A stretch of 55,956 bases of DNA from Oscillospiraceae bacterium. Lineage in GTDB: Bacteria; Bacillota; Clostridia; Oscillospirales; Ruminococcaceae. Shown here piece by piece: positions 8,738 through 17,649 of the stretch. The notes below the pieces were generated by a model. It was not told the DNA's origin. It saw only the letters and a list, made by a program, of their open reading frames with translations, and searched no databases. The stretch's first letter is position 1. Each line of letters opens with the position of its first letter. The stretch lies in the NCBI GenBank assembly GCA_017460835.1, contig JAFUAD010000056.1, forward strand, positions 1-55,956, given 5' to 3'. Position numbers and translations under genes: made by a program.

Positions 8738-9571
8738 ATGCAGGGTTGGATTGACGGATTTCAGGAGTCGATCGAGTACATTGAGCAGAATCTTTCCGGA
8801 ATGCTGGAGATTGAGGAGATTGCAGCGAAGGCCGCACTTTCCCCGTTCTATTATCAGCGGATCTTCGGCGCGCTCTGCGGCATGACCGTCGGGGAGTACA
8901 TCCGTGCCCGGAGGATGACGCTTGCGGCACAGGAGCTCACCTGCTCTGACCGGAGAGTAATCGACATTGCCCTGAAGTACGGCTATGATTCCCCCGACAG
9001 CTTTGCGAAAGCCTTTCAGCGATTTCACGGCATCACCCCGACCGGGGCGAGGGAATCCGGCGCAAGCCTGCGGTCATTTGCTCCGCTGCACATCAAAATT
9101 ACATTGGAGGGCGGAACAATGCTCGATTACAAAATTGTGGAAAAGGCGCCGTTTACGGTCGTCGGCATCAAAAGACGGTTCAATTCCGAGACAAGCTACA
9201 CGGAGGTTCCGGCATTCTGGGGCGAGTGGGCGTCGGATATGAAGGGCTTAAAGGGGATGTTCGGCATCTGCTCGGACATGGACGGAAAGAACTTTGACTA
9301 CTGGATCGCGGATCTGTATCAGCCGTGGCTGGATATCCCGGCGGGCTGCGAGACATTTCAAATACCCGGCGGACTGTGGGCGGAGTTCCGGTGCAAGGGT
9401 CCCCTGCCGGAAAGCTTACAGAAGGTCAATACGCAGATCTGGTCGGAGTGGCTTCCCTCGTTGCAGGGCTATGCCTTAGCAGGCAATTACTCGCTGGAAT
9501 TCTATCTGCCGCCTGCGGAGGATCCCGCCGAGACCGTCAGCTACATCTGCATTCCCCTGAAAAAAATCTGA
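8738..9571 (+). CDS. AraC-family regulator with GyrI-like effector domain
   Basis: A 277-residue protein. Two helix-turn-helix motifs in the N-terminal 105 residues (LEIEEIAAKAALSPFYYQRI and VIDIALKYGYDSPDSFAKAF) are followed by RFHGITPTGARE, the usual AraC ending. Residues about 125-277 form a GyrI/SOUL-like effector-binding domain, as in Rob and related regulators of drug or stress response. ATG 8738 is used; GTG 8729 is an alternative with similar support. The MutS-like gene begins 11 bases after the stop, so the two are surely co-transcribed. Confidence 0.9.
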   Translation: MQGWIDGFQESIEYIEQNLSGMLEIEEIAAKAALSPFYYQRIFGALCGMTVGEYIRARRMTLAAQELTCSDRRVIDIALKYGYDSPDSFAKAFQRFHGITPTGARESGASLRSFAPLHIKITLEGGTMLDYKIVEKAPFTVVGIKRRFNSETSYTEVPAFWGEWASDMKGLKGMFGICSDMDGKNFDYWIADLYQPWLDIPAGCETFQIPGGLWAEFRCKGPLPESLQKVNTQIWSEWLPSLQGYALAGNYSLEFYLPPAEDPAETVSYICIPLKKI

Positions 9572-9582
9572 GAGGTGATCGT

Positions 9583-11301
9583 ATGAGATTCAGCCTGATG
9601 CAGCCCGCGGAAGCGGAAATCGAATACCGCAGCCTGCCCGATTCCGTGATGCACGATCTCGGGCTGGACAGCATCTGTGCCTGCGTGACGGCGGATGCAA
9701 AGGAGCAGAAGCTGATTCTCCGCACACTCTCGCAGATGACAGCCGACCCGCGCGCTGCGGCATACAGACAGAAGGTTTTTGCGGATATTCTGCGGCTGCC
9801 CGATTTCCGGGAGCGGATGACCGCGCTGTTTGACCGCATCGGGTTTATCCGCGATTTCGACAGCAATCACCGCAGCCGCGATGAGGCAATCGGGCTCTGG
9901 CATCTGATGCACCGTCTGGACGAGCTCGACCAGTATATTCAGTGCATCGAGGAGATGCGGGACTGTCTCGCCGGAACGGATTTGCAGTCTGAGGGGCTGA
10001 AAGCCTTTGCGGAATATGTCGAATCGCTCTGGCAGGACGCCGCCTTTGATGCGATGAAGCAGGACATTGCCGCGCTGAAGCAGCAGACCGCCGACATCAA
10101 AAGCGTCACGCTCGGCATCAATGTCAACGAGCGCTTTGAGGCGATCAGCATGGGGCTCATCTCGATCAACAACAAATACTTCAAAAAATCCGGCATAGTG
10201 CGCAATTTTGCAAATGCGATCACCGCCGGAAACGGTATACAGGACGGCACTGACTGGAACGGCGACATGCACTATCATCCGCTCGTGCGGGAAAACGCAG
10301 GAGAGGTCGCGGCGTTTCTTGAAAAGCAGGCGAGCTTTGGCAGCATCGGTATGTCGGCGCACGCTGATGCCGCGACGCGCGCCACGATCGTCAGCACGGC
10401 AGAGGGCGACAGCTCCCGCGGCACGACCTTTTACCTTGAGGGTGTCATCAACAAAATGCTGGATGCGATTGTCCGGCGCCTGCGCGAGACGCTGACCAAA
10501 TACGCAAATATCGCGATCGTCGATCTCTCGCGCCTGCTGCCGGAGTTCCTCTACTATATCCGGTTTGCGGAGTTTATCGAGGCGCGGCGGGCAGAGGGGC
10601 TGACGTTCTGTGAAGCGGAGGTTCTGCCGCAGGATGCCGCCTGTTCGATGGAGGCTGCGGACTTTTACAATCTGCGGCTGGCCGTCAACAAAACCGATCC
10701 TGCGGAGATCGTCTGCAATGATCTGGTTTTTGATCCGCAGCACACGGTTTATATCCTCACCGGCGCAAACCGCGGCGGCAAGACAACCGTTACACAGGCG
10801 ATCGGGCAGCTTTTTGTGCTGGCGCAGGGCGGGATTTTTGTTCCCGCGGCGAAATTTGCCTATGCGCCCGCGGACTGCATCTGCACCCACTTCCCGGCGG
10901 ACGAGGAAAAAACGATGGATCTTGGCAGGCTCGGCGAGGAATGCGTGCGCTTCCGGGAGATGTATGCGGGCTGCACCGCATCGAGCCTGATGCTGCTGAA
11001 CGAGACCTTCTCGACGACCTCCTTTGAGGAGGGCTTCTACATTGCGCGGGATTCCGTCAGGGCGCTGCTGAAGAAGCGCGTCCGGACGGTTTACAATACG
11101 CATATGCACAAGCTCGCGGCGGAGGCGCCGGCCATGACGGCAGAGGCGGAGGGCGCCGGTGCCGCGTCGCTGACCGTGCAGAGCGAAAACGGCGCAAGAT
11201 CGTTCAAAATCGCAGTTGCGCCGCCGGAGGGCATGTCCTATGCGCGGGATATTGCGGAAAAATACGGCGTGACCTATGAGATGCTGGTCAGCGGCTCATG
11301 A
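9583..11301 (+). CDS. MutS-related ATPase lacking mismatch-recognition domain
   Basis: A 572-residue protein. The C-terminal half is a MutS-type ATPase: Walker A GANRGGKT at 394-401, a Walker B region ending LLNE with E474, then FSTTSFEEG and the H-motif VYNTHMHKL. The N-terminal half is a helical MutS core/lever-like region; the mismatch-binding domain I of true MutS is missing. Asn at 473 replaces the usual Walker B Asp. Such short MutS homologues occur in many Firmicutes and their roles are mostly unknown; mismatch repair is unlikely. GAGAGGTG before ATG 9583 is a strong ribosome binding site. Confidence 0.85.
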   Translation: MRFSLMQPAEAEIEYRSLPDSVMHDLGLDSICACVTADAKEQKLILRTLSQMTADPRAAAYRQKVFADILRLPDFRERMTALFDRIGFIRDFDSNHRSRDEAIGLWHLMHRLDELDQYIQCIEEMRDCLAGTDLQSEGLKAFAEYVESLWQDAAFDAMKQDIAALKQQTADIKSVTLGINVNERFEAISMGLISINNKYFKKSGIVRNFANAITAGNGIQDGTDWNGDMHYHPLVRENAGEVAAFLEKQASFGSIGMSAHADAATRATIVSTAEGDSSRGTTFYLEGVINKMLDAIVRRLRETLTKYANIAIVDLSRLLPEFLYYIRFAEFIEARRAEGLTFCEAEVLPQDAACSMEAADFYNLRLAVNKTDPAEIVCNDLVFDPQHTVYILTGANRGGKTTVTQAIGQLFVLAQGGIFVPAAKFAYAPADCICTHFPADEEKTMDLGRLGEECVRFREMYAGCTASSLMLLNETFSTTSFEEGFYIARDSVRALLKKRVRTVYNTHMHKLAAEAPAMTAEAEGAGAASLTVQSENGARSFKIAVAPPEGMSYARDIAEKYGVTYEMLVSGS

Positions 11302-11342
11302 GACCGCGGCGCTCTCTGTCACGGCTTTTTGTATGAAAACAG

Positions 11343-11374
11343 AGCGGCCAGGGTATTGCCCCTGACCGCTTTTG
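11343..11374. terminator. bidirectional terminator between MutS-like and anti-sigma genes
   Basis: AGCGGCCAGGG pairs with CCCTGACCGCT (one mismatch) around a short loop, then TTTT on the plus strand. It lies between two converging genes. Confidence 0.75.
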
Positions 11375-11376
11375 CA

Positions 11377-12504
11377 TTATTGCAGCGAGATCACATTGTC
11401 ATTGATGCGGATGGCGGTGAGGCCGTCCATAGTAACCGGTGTGTCAAAGATGTATGTCCTGACAAGCTCCCAGTCATATCTTCCGTCCGGTCTGCCCGCT
11501 GTTATGCGATGGTTTAAGCCGCCGTGGCGGAGCGTGCGCAGCGCAAGCTCGGTGCCGTCGGCATAGACAGCCGTAATGCTGACCTCATCCGCATCCTCGC
11601 CGAAAACCGGCCCCCATTTCGGTGCGGAATCCATCACGCCGACAATGCCGCTGCTCCCGAACCGCATCATGAACGGCGACACAGTCGCAGTGTCAAACGT
11701 ATTGTGATTTGCGTCATTGGGCAGCGTGCCGCCGTAGGAAACCGTCTTGCCGGGCTGAACGGTGATGCCGGAGAGATCGTAGCGCAGATCAAAGTCCGGT
11801 GCCGCCAGCGACATCTCCTCTCCTTCCCCCTCGGAATTGTAATTGTATCCGATGTGAATGAGCTCCTTGTTCATCTCAGGTTCCGCGATATGTCTCAGCT
11901 GAAGCTGCTTGCCGTTCAGATCGGTTCCGGTTTCCATATCCATGACGGAAATGCAGTGCCAGATGCCGTCTTCGCCCCGGACTGCCGGGAATCCGCTTCC
12001 GCCGCAGTTCAGCGTGGTTCCGTCCTCTGCATTGACAATCTCAGGGGTCAGGTACAGCCCCAGTGCGGTGCTGTCATCGGGCTTGATCTGTTCCGTGATC
12101 TCACTGCTCAGTGCGATATCAAGCGCAACATACACATTGCTGCTGTCCGCCACGACCGACCGCACCGTCATCGTGAAGCCCTCTCCCTTGATCTCCTCGC
12201 CGATATCCAGTCCCATGCCGGTGTAATCAAACGAAACCGGGCTGCCGGATTTCTCGGTGAAATATCTGTTGAAAACTGCGCCGTAATTCCAGTCGTTTGC
12301 GGCACCGACCGTTACCGCACCGCCGACGAGCAGTGCCGCCGCCGCTGCAAATCCGATCAAAGCTCTGCGGCGGGGTGCATGCTTTCTGACGGCCTTTGTG
12401 TTCTGCGCATCAAACTGCGCCTGCATCTGCCTTGCCTTCATAAGAATCTCCTCCTTTTCGGTGAAAATCTGCTGCATGGCTGTCCGGTACATCGTCTTGT
12501 TCAT
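11377..12504 (-). CDS. DUF4179-type anti-sigma factor, membrane anchored
   Basis: A 375-residue protein. Residues 1-45 are a cytoplasmic segment, one TM follows (ALIGFAAAAALLVGGAVTVGA, about 48-68), and the rest is an extracytoplasmic domain of the DUF4179/DUF5643 kind commonly paired with ECF sigma factors. The N-terminal MNKTMYRTAM pattern fits the family, so ATG 12504 is chosen; AAAGGAGG precedes it. This start lies inside the sigma gene, giving a 95-base overlap in a different frame. A second possible start at 12441 also has a strong site (AAGGAGGAG), but that would remove the sigma-binding segment. Confidence 0.82.
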   Translation of the reverse strand: MNKTMYRTAMQQIFTEKEEILMKARQMQAQFDAQNTKAVRKHAPRRRALIGFAAAAALLVGGAVTVGAANDWNYGAVFNRYFTEKSGSPVSFDYTGMGLDIGEEIKGEGFTMTVRSVVADSSNVYVALDIALSSEITEQIKPDDSTALGLYLTPEIVNAEDGTTLNCGGSGFPAVRGEDGIWHCISVMDMETGTDLNGKQLQLRHIAEPEMNKELIHIGYNYNSEGEGEEMSLAAPDFDLRYDLSGITVQPGKTVSYGGTLPNDANHNTFDTATVSPFMMRFGSSGIVGVMDSAPKWGPVFGEDADEVSITAVYADGTELALRTLRHGGLNHRITAGRPDGRYDWELVRTYIFDTPVTMDGLTAIRINDNVISLQ

Positions 12505-12985
12505 CCTGCATAACCTCCTTTAGCTGCTTTCGCGCTCTGGTCAGCCACGAGCTGACGGTATTGCTGCTTCTTCTCAGGATCGAAGCAATCTCTTTGACGG
12601 AATATTCCTCATAATAATAAAGATAAATGACATTCCGGTATTCCGGGCGGAGCCGCTGCATCGCCTCCAGCACTGCCAGCGTTTCTTCACTCTGAAAGCC
12701 GCCGCTGTCAGGGGGCAGTGTATGCTCCTCGGCGTCAGTCAGCGAAATATTCCGCTTTCTGCGCGCAGATTTCAGATAATCGAAGCAGCGATTGACCGCG
12801 GCGCGGATCAGGAATGCCTTTGCATGCCCGTGATCGCAGAACTGCTTTCCGGATTCGAGCAGCTTCAGAAAGGTATCCTGTACGATATCCTCCGCCTCCG
12901 CCGTATTTCCCGTGTGCTGGACTGCGATGCGCAGCAGCGTGTTATAATGGGTCGTCATGAGCTCCTCAAAGCTGATCGGGTTCAT
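12410..12985 (-). CDS. ECF-type RNA polymerase sigma factor
   Basis: A 191-residue sigma-70-family factor. Region 2 is visible as AEDIVQDTFLKLLE and AFLIRAAVNRCFDYLKS; region 4 as LRPEYRNVIYLYYYEEYSV then a helix-turn-helix ending SNTVSSWLTRARKQL. A tail of about 30 polar residues beyond region 4 arises from the reading frame running into the anti-sigma gene. ATG 12985 follows GGGGAGGTG; an upstream GTG at 12997 would overlap that site. It should direct polymerase to stress or envelope-response promoters and be held inactive by the overlapping downstream anti-sigma gene. No certain auto-regulated promoter was recognised. Confidence 0.92.
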   Translation of the reverse strand: MNPISFEELMTTHYNTLLRIAVQHTGNTAEAEDIVQDTFLKLLESGKQFCDHGHAKAFLIRAAVNRCFDYLKSARRKRNISLTDAEEHTLPPDSGGFQSEETLAVLEAMQRLRPEYRNVIYLYYYEEYSVKEIASILRRSSNTVSSWLTRARKQLKEVMQDEQDDVPDSHAADFHRKGGDSYEGKADAGAV

Positions 12986-13110
12986 TCGCCGGATCACCTC
13001 CCCGTTTTTGTATTCAGCGCACTGAAAAGAGCAGTGTTGTTTTGCTCTTCACCTATAAAACGAATGAGCGGGCAGTTTCCGCGCATTCTGCTGCAAATTT
13101 TTTCGCCGCA

Positions 13111-13152
13111 GCAAAAAGGCAGAGCCCGGAAGCAATTGCCTCCGGGCTCTTA
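13111..13152 (-). terminator. terminator of transglutaminase-dockerin gene
   Basis: On the minus strand AAGAGCCCGGAGGC pairs with the facing GCTTCCGGGCTCT (13122-13152), followed by a T-run (GCCTTTTTGC). It lies just beyond the stop at 13169. Confidence 0.85.
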
Positions 13153-13168
13153 TGCATATTACCGATCA

Positions 13169-15004
13169 TCATGCTCCGATCGTATTGGACAGGAACTTCA
13201 GCAGCCATGTGAGGTCTGCCGCATCCACACTGCCGCTTAAGTCGCAGTCGGAATTTGCCTTGCCCTGTGCGGTCACGCCCGTTCCGGTATCCTCCGAGGT
13301 GATCCGCGCCAGCATGACCGCATCAAGCACATTGACCTCGCCGTTACAGTCGGTGTCGCCGCGCAGCAGCATCACGATCGGCTCTGCGGTGGTCGTTGCG
13401 GTTGTTGTGGTTTCGGTCGTTGTGGTTGTGGTCGGCGTGAGGGTCGTCTCGGTCGCGGTCGTGGTCGTTGTAGTGGTGATCTCCGTCGCAGTCGTGGTTG
13501 TGGTGATCTCGGTTGTGGTGGTCGCAGCGGGCTCTGTGACGGTCGTCGTGGTTTCCGCTGCGGTTGTTGTGGTCGTAGTCGTGGTCGGGTCGGTATCGGT
13601 TGTGGTGGTTGTAGTCGTTGTGGTGGTGGATTCCGTAACCGTTGTGGTCGTTGTGGTGGTGGTAGTTGTGGCCGTTGTGGTCGTCGCAGACGTTGCAGTC
13701 GTGGTCTCCATCTGCTCGGGCGAATCGAGCTGAAGCGTGTGGAATTCCCGGACAACAGCCGGATCAAGCGGGCTGTTCGGGTCCTCAAAATCCGCGCGCT
13801 CCATGATCTGATAGGTCAGGATGCCGGTCTCATCGTCAATGCGGATGCCGTAGAGATAGCCAGATGCCTTTTCCTCCGCAGTCAGCGTGTAGATCTGCTC
13901 GGCGCTGCTGCCCGAGAGCGTGATTTTGTAGATCGAATCCACGGTATGATAGTAGATCATATCGCCGTATACATCCGAGCAGACATAGCAGGCGGTGTAG
14001 ATTTTATTGTCCGGGGTCGGCCATGATGTTTTGACGGTGCCGATTTTGACCGGGTCTGTGTTCAGGCTGCCGCGCGTGAGAACGGTATAGATCTGGCTGC
14101 TGGTCTGAATCTTTTCCGGGTCATTCATCATCGCATAGATGAAGGTGCCGTCCGGCATGGGCTCGACGGTATCGCACGCGCCGACCCAGAATGCGTCCTC
14201 ATACGCCGTACTGCTGCATGTAATGGTATTTCCCTCGGAAAAATAATTCCAGTCGTCCGCATTGTGATTGATATCCGCCTGCATGTAGGCATCGCTGCAC
14301 AGGACATAGGCGTGCATGGTGTGCCCGAGCATATTCGGCGCAAAATCGTCGTTTGTCGCATCGAGCTGATACCAGCTTCCGTCCACATTGACCACATTCC
14401 ACATGTGGTTCAGGCTGTCGCTGGTGATCGCATAGCAGGGAATCCCAACCTCCCGGCAGAGCAGGTTCATCGCGAGCGCATAGCCCTGACAGACCGCCTC
14501 GCCGCCGACCAGCGCCGCATAGGCGTCGCCGTAGGTGTAGGTGAAATCGTACTCGCAGCCGTCCACAACGCTGTCGTGCAGATACAGAACGGTCTCTGCG
14601 GTGCTCCATTCCGGCTGAATGCCGCTTGTGATCTCGTCGATTCTCTGATTGAGCGCATCCCGCTTCCGGTCGATCTCGTCCTTTTCGTAGTTGTAGGTGA
14701 TCTGGATATTCGTGACCCTGTTTCTGGAATTGAGCTGATAGTAGAAGGATTTGATATAGAACCAGTCGGAATCCGTATACAGCAGATCCATATACAGATC
14801 CGTGATTTCGTCAAGCGTCAGCGAATAGCTGCTGACATTGAGAACAGTCTCATAGTTTGTCCATGCAGTGCGGATGGCATTTGCGGCAGCGTCCAGCGTC
14901 GTGCTGCTTGCGGCGGAGACGGGAAGCGCCGGGATTGCAGTCATCGGAATCAGTGCCGCAAACAGTCCGGCAGTCAGGCGGAAAAACGGATGCAGATGCT
15001 TCAT
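13169..15004 (-). CDS. secreted transglutaminase-like protein with Thr-rich linker and dockerin
   Basis: A 611-residue protein. A signal peptide lies in residues 1-34. A transglutaminase/protease-like fold occupies about 40-300: the Cys nucleophile is C172 in EAVCQGYA, with a following His in SLNHMWNV and Asp in QLDATNDD. A domain of unknown role follows. Then comes a linker of over 100 residues that is almost all Thr with scattered Ala, Val and Glu, and a C-terminal dockerin (GDTDCNGEVNVLDA and DCDLSGSVDAAD). Cellulosome attachment is implied, though the enzyme is not a glycosidase; cross-linking or peptidase activity is possible. ATG 15004 has GGAGGTG upstream; the longer frame would begin within the promoter. 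Confidence 0.88.
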   Translation of the reverse strand: MKHLHPFFRLTAGLFAALIPMTAIPALPVSAASSTTLDAAANAIRTAWTNYETVLNVSSYSLTLDEITDLYMDLLYTDSDWFYIKSFYYQLNSRNRVTNIQITYNYEKDEIDRKRDALNQRIDEITSGIQPEWSTAETVLYLHDSVVDGCEYDFTYTYGDAYAALVGGEAVCQGYALAMNLLCREVGIPCYAITSDSLNHMWNVVNVDGSWYQLDATNDDFAPNMLGHTMHAYVLCSDAYMQADINHNADDWNYFSEGNTITCSSTAYEDAFWVGACDTVEPMPDGTFIYAMMNDPEKIQTSSQIYTVLTRGSLNTDPVKIGTVKTSWPTPDNKIYTACYVCSDVYGDMIYYHTVDSIYKITLSGSSAEQIYTLTAEEKASGYLYGIRIDDETGILTYQIMERADFEDPNSPLDPAVVREFHTLQLDSPEQMETTTATSATTTTATTTTTTTTTTVTESTTTTTTTTTTDTDPTTTTTTTTAAETTTTVTEPAATTTTEITTTTTATEITTTTTTTATETTLTPTTTTTTETTTTATTTAEPIVMLLRGDTDCNGEVNVLDAVMLARITSEDTGTGVTAQGKANSDCDLSGSVDAADLTWLLKFLSNTIGA

Positions 15005-15064
15005 GACAGACACCTCCGAACAAAACGGTATGCGGCATTGCCGCGGCTTTTTTTGCTTATGTAT

Positions 15065-15094
15065 ATTATAGCATATTTTGCAGAATATTGCCAA
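15065..15094 (-). promoter_or_regulatory. sigma-A promoter of transglutaminase-dockerin gene
   Basis: On the minus strand TTGGCA (15089-15094), an 18-bp spacer, and TATAAT (15065-15070), about 60 bases before the start codon. Confidence 0.7.
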
Positions 15095-15223
15095 CGTGAA
15101 AACGCTGAAATTCAGATTCCGTTTTTGTGCGATACGGACAAAAAAGGCGCTATCTTAAAGCGGATTTCAGAATAGGCGAGGCATGCATATTTCTTGTTAA
15201 AATATAAAAATTATAAAATATGC

Positions 15224-15252
15224 TTGACAAATCCCGAAGACTGCGCTAAAAT
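15224..15252 (+). promoter_or_regulatory. trp operon promoter
   Basis: TTGACA (15224-15229), 17 bp, TAAAAT (15247-15252). It drives the T-box leader. Confidence 0.85.
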
Positions 15253-15257
15253 AATAC

Positions 15258-15556
15258 TGACATCCGAAACCGTTGAAGCGGAGATAAAACCGTCGATGCC
15301 CTTACAGAGAGTCCGGGAGGCTGAGAGCCGGACAGGAAACAAACCGGTAAATGGCCCGCTGAGGGCACAGTCGGCATTGCGCCGGGAAAACTGTGACGTC
15401 AGGACACACGTTAGCTGTCAGGGATATGCTGGTATCCTGTAAAAGTGCGCAGCGGGGGCAGCCTTGCTGCGAATCAAGGTGGCACCGCGAGTATGTGAAA
15501 GCTGCTCGTCCTTGACTGTACTGTATTTGTTCAGTCGGGGGCGGGCTTTTTGTTTT
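15258..15556 (+). ncRNA. Trp T-box leader with terminator/antiterminator
   Basis: The leader carries the T-box consensus AAGGTGGCACCGCG at 15476-15489. Its TGGC (15480-15483) would pair with an uncharged tRNA ending GCCA, which fits the discriminator G of bacterial tRNA-Trp. A TGG codon at 15352-15354, on the 3' side of the large Stem I, is the likely specifier for Trp. A strong terminator (about 15504-15550, then a TTTTTGTTTT tail) competes with the T-box antiterminator. Read-through should rise when charged tRNA-Trp is scarce, switching on the trp genes directly downstream. Confidence 0.93.
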
Positions 15557-15589
15557 GCCCCGGCACAGAATGAAAGGAGGGCGTTTGAT

Positions 15590-17056
15590 ATGAACATCAG
15601 ACCGAAACAGGAGGAGGCGCTGCAATTTGCGGCGGCAGGAGAATTCGATGTACTCCCGCTGAGCTGCGAGCTGCTCTCGGATGCGCTGACACCGATCGAA
15701 GCGATCCGCATTCTCAAGCACATTTCCGTTCATACCTTCCTGCTCGAATCCGTCACCGAGCGGGAATCGCACAGCCGCTACACATTCCTCGGCTATGACC
15801 CGCGCATGGAGATCAGCTGCATCGACGGGCAGATGCAGATCGGCGATGTCACCGTGCAGACGGATGACCCCGCGTCGTATTTGCGGCAGCTCCTGAAAAA
15901 ATACCGCAGCCCGAAGCTGCCGGGGCTTCCGCCCTTTACCGGCGGGCTGGTCGGGTATTTCTCCTACGATTATTTCGCATACAGCGAGCCGACCGTCCGG
16001 ACGGCCGCCGAGGACGCAGACCAGTTCCGCGACCTCGATCTGATGCTCTTTGACAAGGTGATCGTGTTCGATCACTTCCGGCAGAAGCTGATTCTGATTG
16101 CGAACATGAAGCTCGCGGACGGCGCCGCAGGCTATCACCGTGCCGCGGCGGAGCTCCGGCAGATGGCATCGCTGCTGCAAAACGGCACGAAGCATACCGA
16201 GCCCAAAAGCCGGATGACCGGCGAGATGGTGCCGCTGTTTGAGAAGGCTGCATACTGCGATATGGTCGAAAGGGCGAAGCACTACATCACCGAGGGCGAC
16301 ATCTTCCAGATCGTGCTCTCCAACCGCTTCAGCGCACCGTTTGAGGGGACGCTGTTCCAGACCTACCGGATTCTGCGGACGATCAATCCTTCGCCGTATA
16401 TGTTCTATTTCTCCGGCACGGACGTCGAGGTCGCGGGGGCATCGCCGGAAACACTGGTCAAGCTGGAGGACGGCGTGCTCCACACCTTCCCGCTCGCGGG
16501 GACCCGCCCCCGCGGGAAAACCGAGGAGGAGGACAAGGCGCTGGAGGCCGAGCTGCTCGCGGACGAAAAGGAGCTCGCCGAGCACAATATGCTTGTCGAT
16601 CTCGGCAGAAACGACCTCGGCAGAATCAGCAGATTCGGAACGGTCGCGGTCGATGCGTTCCATGAGATCGCACGCTATTCGCATGTCATGCACATCGGCT
16701 CCTCGGTGCGCGGACAGATCCGGGATGACTGCGACGCGCTCGATGCGGTAAATGCGGTTCTGCCGGCGGGCACGCTCTCCGGCGCACCGAAAATCCGCGC
16801 CTGTCAGCTCATCGGCAAGCTGGAAAAGGCAAAGCGCGGCATTTACGGCGGCGCGGTCGGGTATCTCTCCTTTCAGGGCGATCTCGACACCTGCATCGCC
16901 ATCCGCATCGCCTACCGCAAAAACAACACGGTCTTTGTCCGGAGCGGCGCCGGCATCGTCGCAGACTCCGTCCCGGAAAAGGAATATCAGGAGTGCCTCA
17001 ATAAGGCCGCCGCGGTCATCCGCGCACTGAAGGAAGCGGAGGAACTGGAATCATGA
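15590..17056 (+). CDS. trpE: anthranilate synthase component I
   Basis: A 488-residue protein of normal length. It converts chorismate and ammonia or glutamine-derived ammonia to anthranilate, the first committed step to tryptophan. The LLES motif at 51-54, which forms part of the Trp feedback site in the family, is present. The C-terminal chorismate-binding domain shows AGTRPRGKTEEED, DLGRNDLGR and LPAGTLSGAPKIRACQ. ATG 15590 is preceded by AAAGGAGGG and lies about 35 bases past the T-box terminator. Its stop overlaps the trpG start by four bases (ATGA), indicating translational coupling to the partner subunit. Confidence 0.97.
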   Translation: MNIRPKQEEALQFAAAGEFDVLPLSCELLSDALTPIEAIRILKHISVHTFLLESVTERESHSRYTFLGYDPRMEISCIDGQMQIGDVTVQTDDPASYLRQLLKKYRSPKLPGLPPFTGGLVGYFSYDYFAYSEPTVRTAAEDADQFRDLDLMLFDKVIVFDHFRQKLILIANMKLADGAAGYHRAAAELRQMASLLQNGTKHTEPKSRMTGEMVPLFEKAAYCDMVERAKHYITEGDIFQIVLSNRFSAPFEGTLFQTYRILRTINPSPYMFYFSGTDVEVAGASPETLVKLEDGVLHTFPLAGTRPRGKTEEEDKALEAELLADEKELAEHNMLVDLGRNDLGRISRFGTVAVDAFHEIARYSHVMHIGSSVRGQIRDDCDALDAVNAVLPAGTLSGAPKIRACQLIGKLEKAKRGIYGGAVGYLSFQGDLDTCIAIRIAYRKNNTVFVRSGAGIVADSVPEKEYQECLNKAAAVIRALKEAEELES

Positions 17057-17634
17057 TTCTTCTGATTGATAATTACGACAGCTTTTCCTATAATTTATAC
17101 CAGTATCTCGGCGAGCTCGCGCAGGAGATCAAGGTCATCCGGAACGATGCGATGACCGTCCCGGAGATCGCGGAGCTGAAGCCGGAGCGCATCATTCTCT
17201 CGCCCGGCCCCGGCCGCCCCGAGGATGCCGGCATCATCATCGAAACGGTGCAGCAGCTCGGCGCGGAGATTCCGGTTCTCGGCGTGTGCCTCGGCCATCA
17301 GGCGATCTGTGCCGCATTCGGCGCGAAAATCGTCCACGCAAAGCAGCTCATGCACGGCAAGCAGTCCGATACGGCGGTTTCGCCGGACTGCCCGCTCTTT
17401 GCCGGGCTGCCGGAAACCGTAAAGGTTGCGCGGTATCATTCCCTCGCAGCCGATGAAGCCACGATGCCGGAGTGCCTGCGCATCACGGCGCGCACTGCCG
17501 ACGGCGAGGTCATGGCGGTGCAGCATGAGACCTTCCCGATCTTCGGCGTGCAGTTTCATCCGGAGTCGATTCTGACGCCGGACGGCAAGCACATGCTGCA
17601 AAATTTTTTGAATAATCAGCCCGCAAACAAATAA
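17053..17634 (+). CDS. trpG: anthranilate synthase component II (glutamine amidotransferase)
   Basis: A 193-residue class I glutamine amidotransferase. The catalytic triad is visible: C79 in GVCLGHQ, and H169 and E171 in FHPES. It supplies ammonia to TrpE. No fused phosphoribosyltransferase domain is present; trpD is a separate gene. In many Firmicutes this subunit also serves p-aminobenzoate synthesis; no pabB is seen nearby. The four-base overlap with trpE supports the start. Confidence 0.96.
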   Translation: MILLIDNYDSFSYNLYQYLGELAQEIKVIRNDAMTVPEIAELKPERIILSPGPGRPEDAGIIIETVQQLGAEIPVLGVCLGHQAICAAFGAKIVHAKQLMHGKQSDTAVSPDCPLFAGLPETVKVARYHSLAADEATMPECLRITARTADGEVMAVQHETFPIFGVQFHPESILTPDGKHMLQNFLNNQPANK

Positions 17635-17649
17635 AAGGAGGAATTTACC

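Noticed and set aside
13380-13720. DNA repeat of GTGGTTGT-type units
   Set aside because: This is the coding sequence of the Thr-rich linker in the transglutaminase-dockerin protein, not a separate repeat element.
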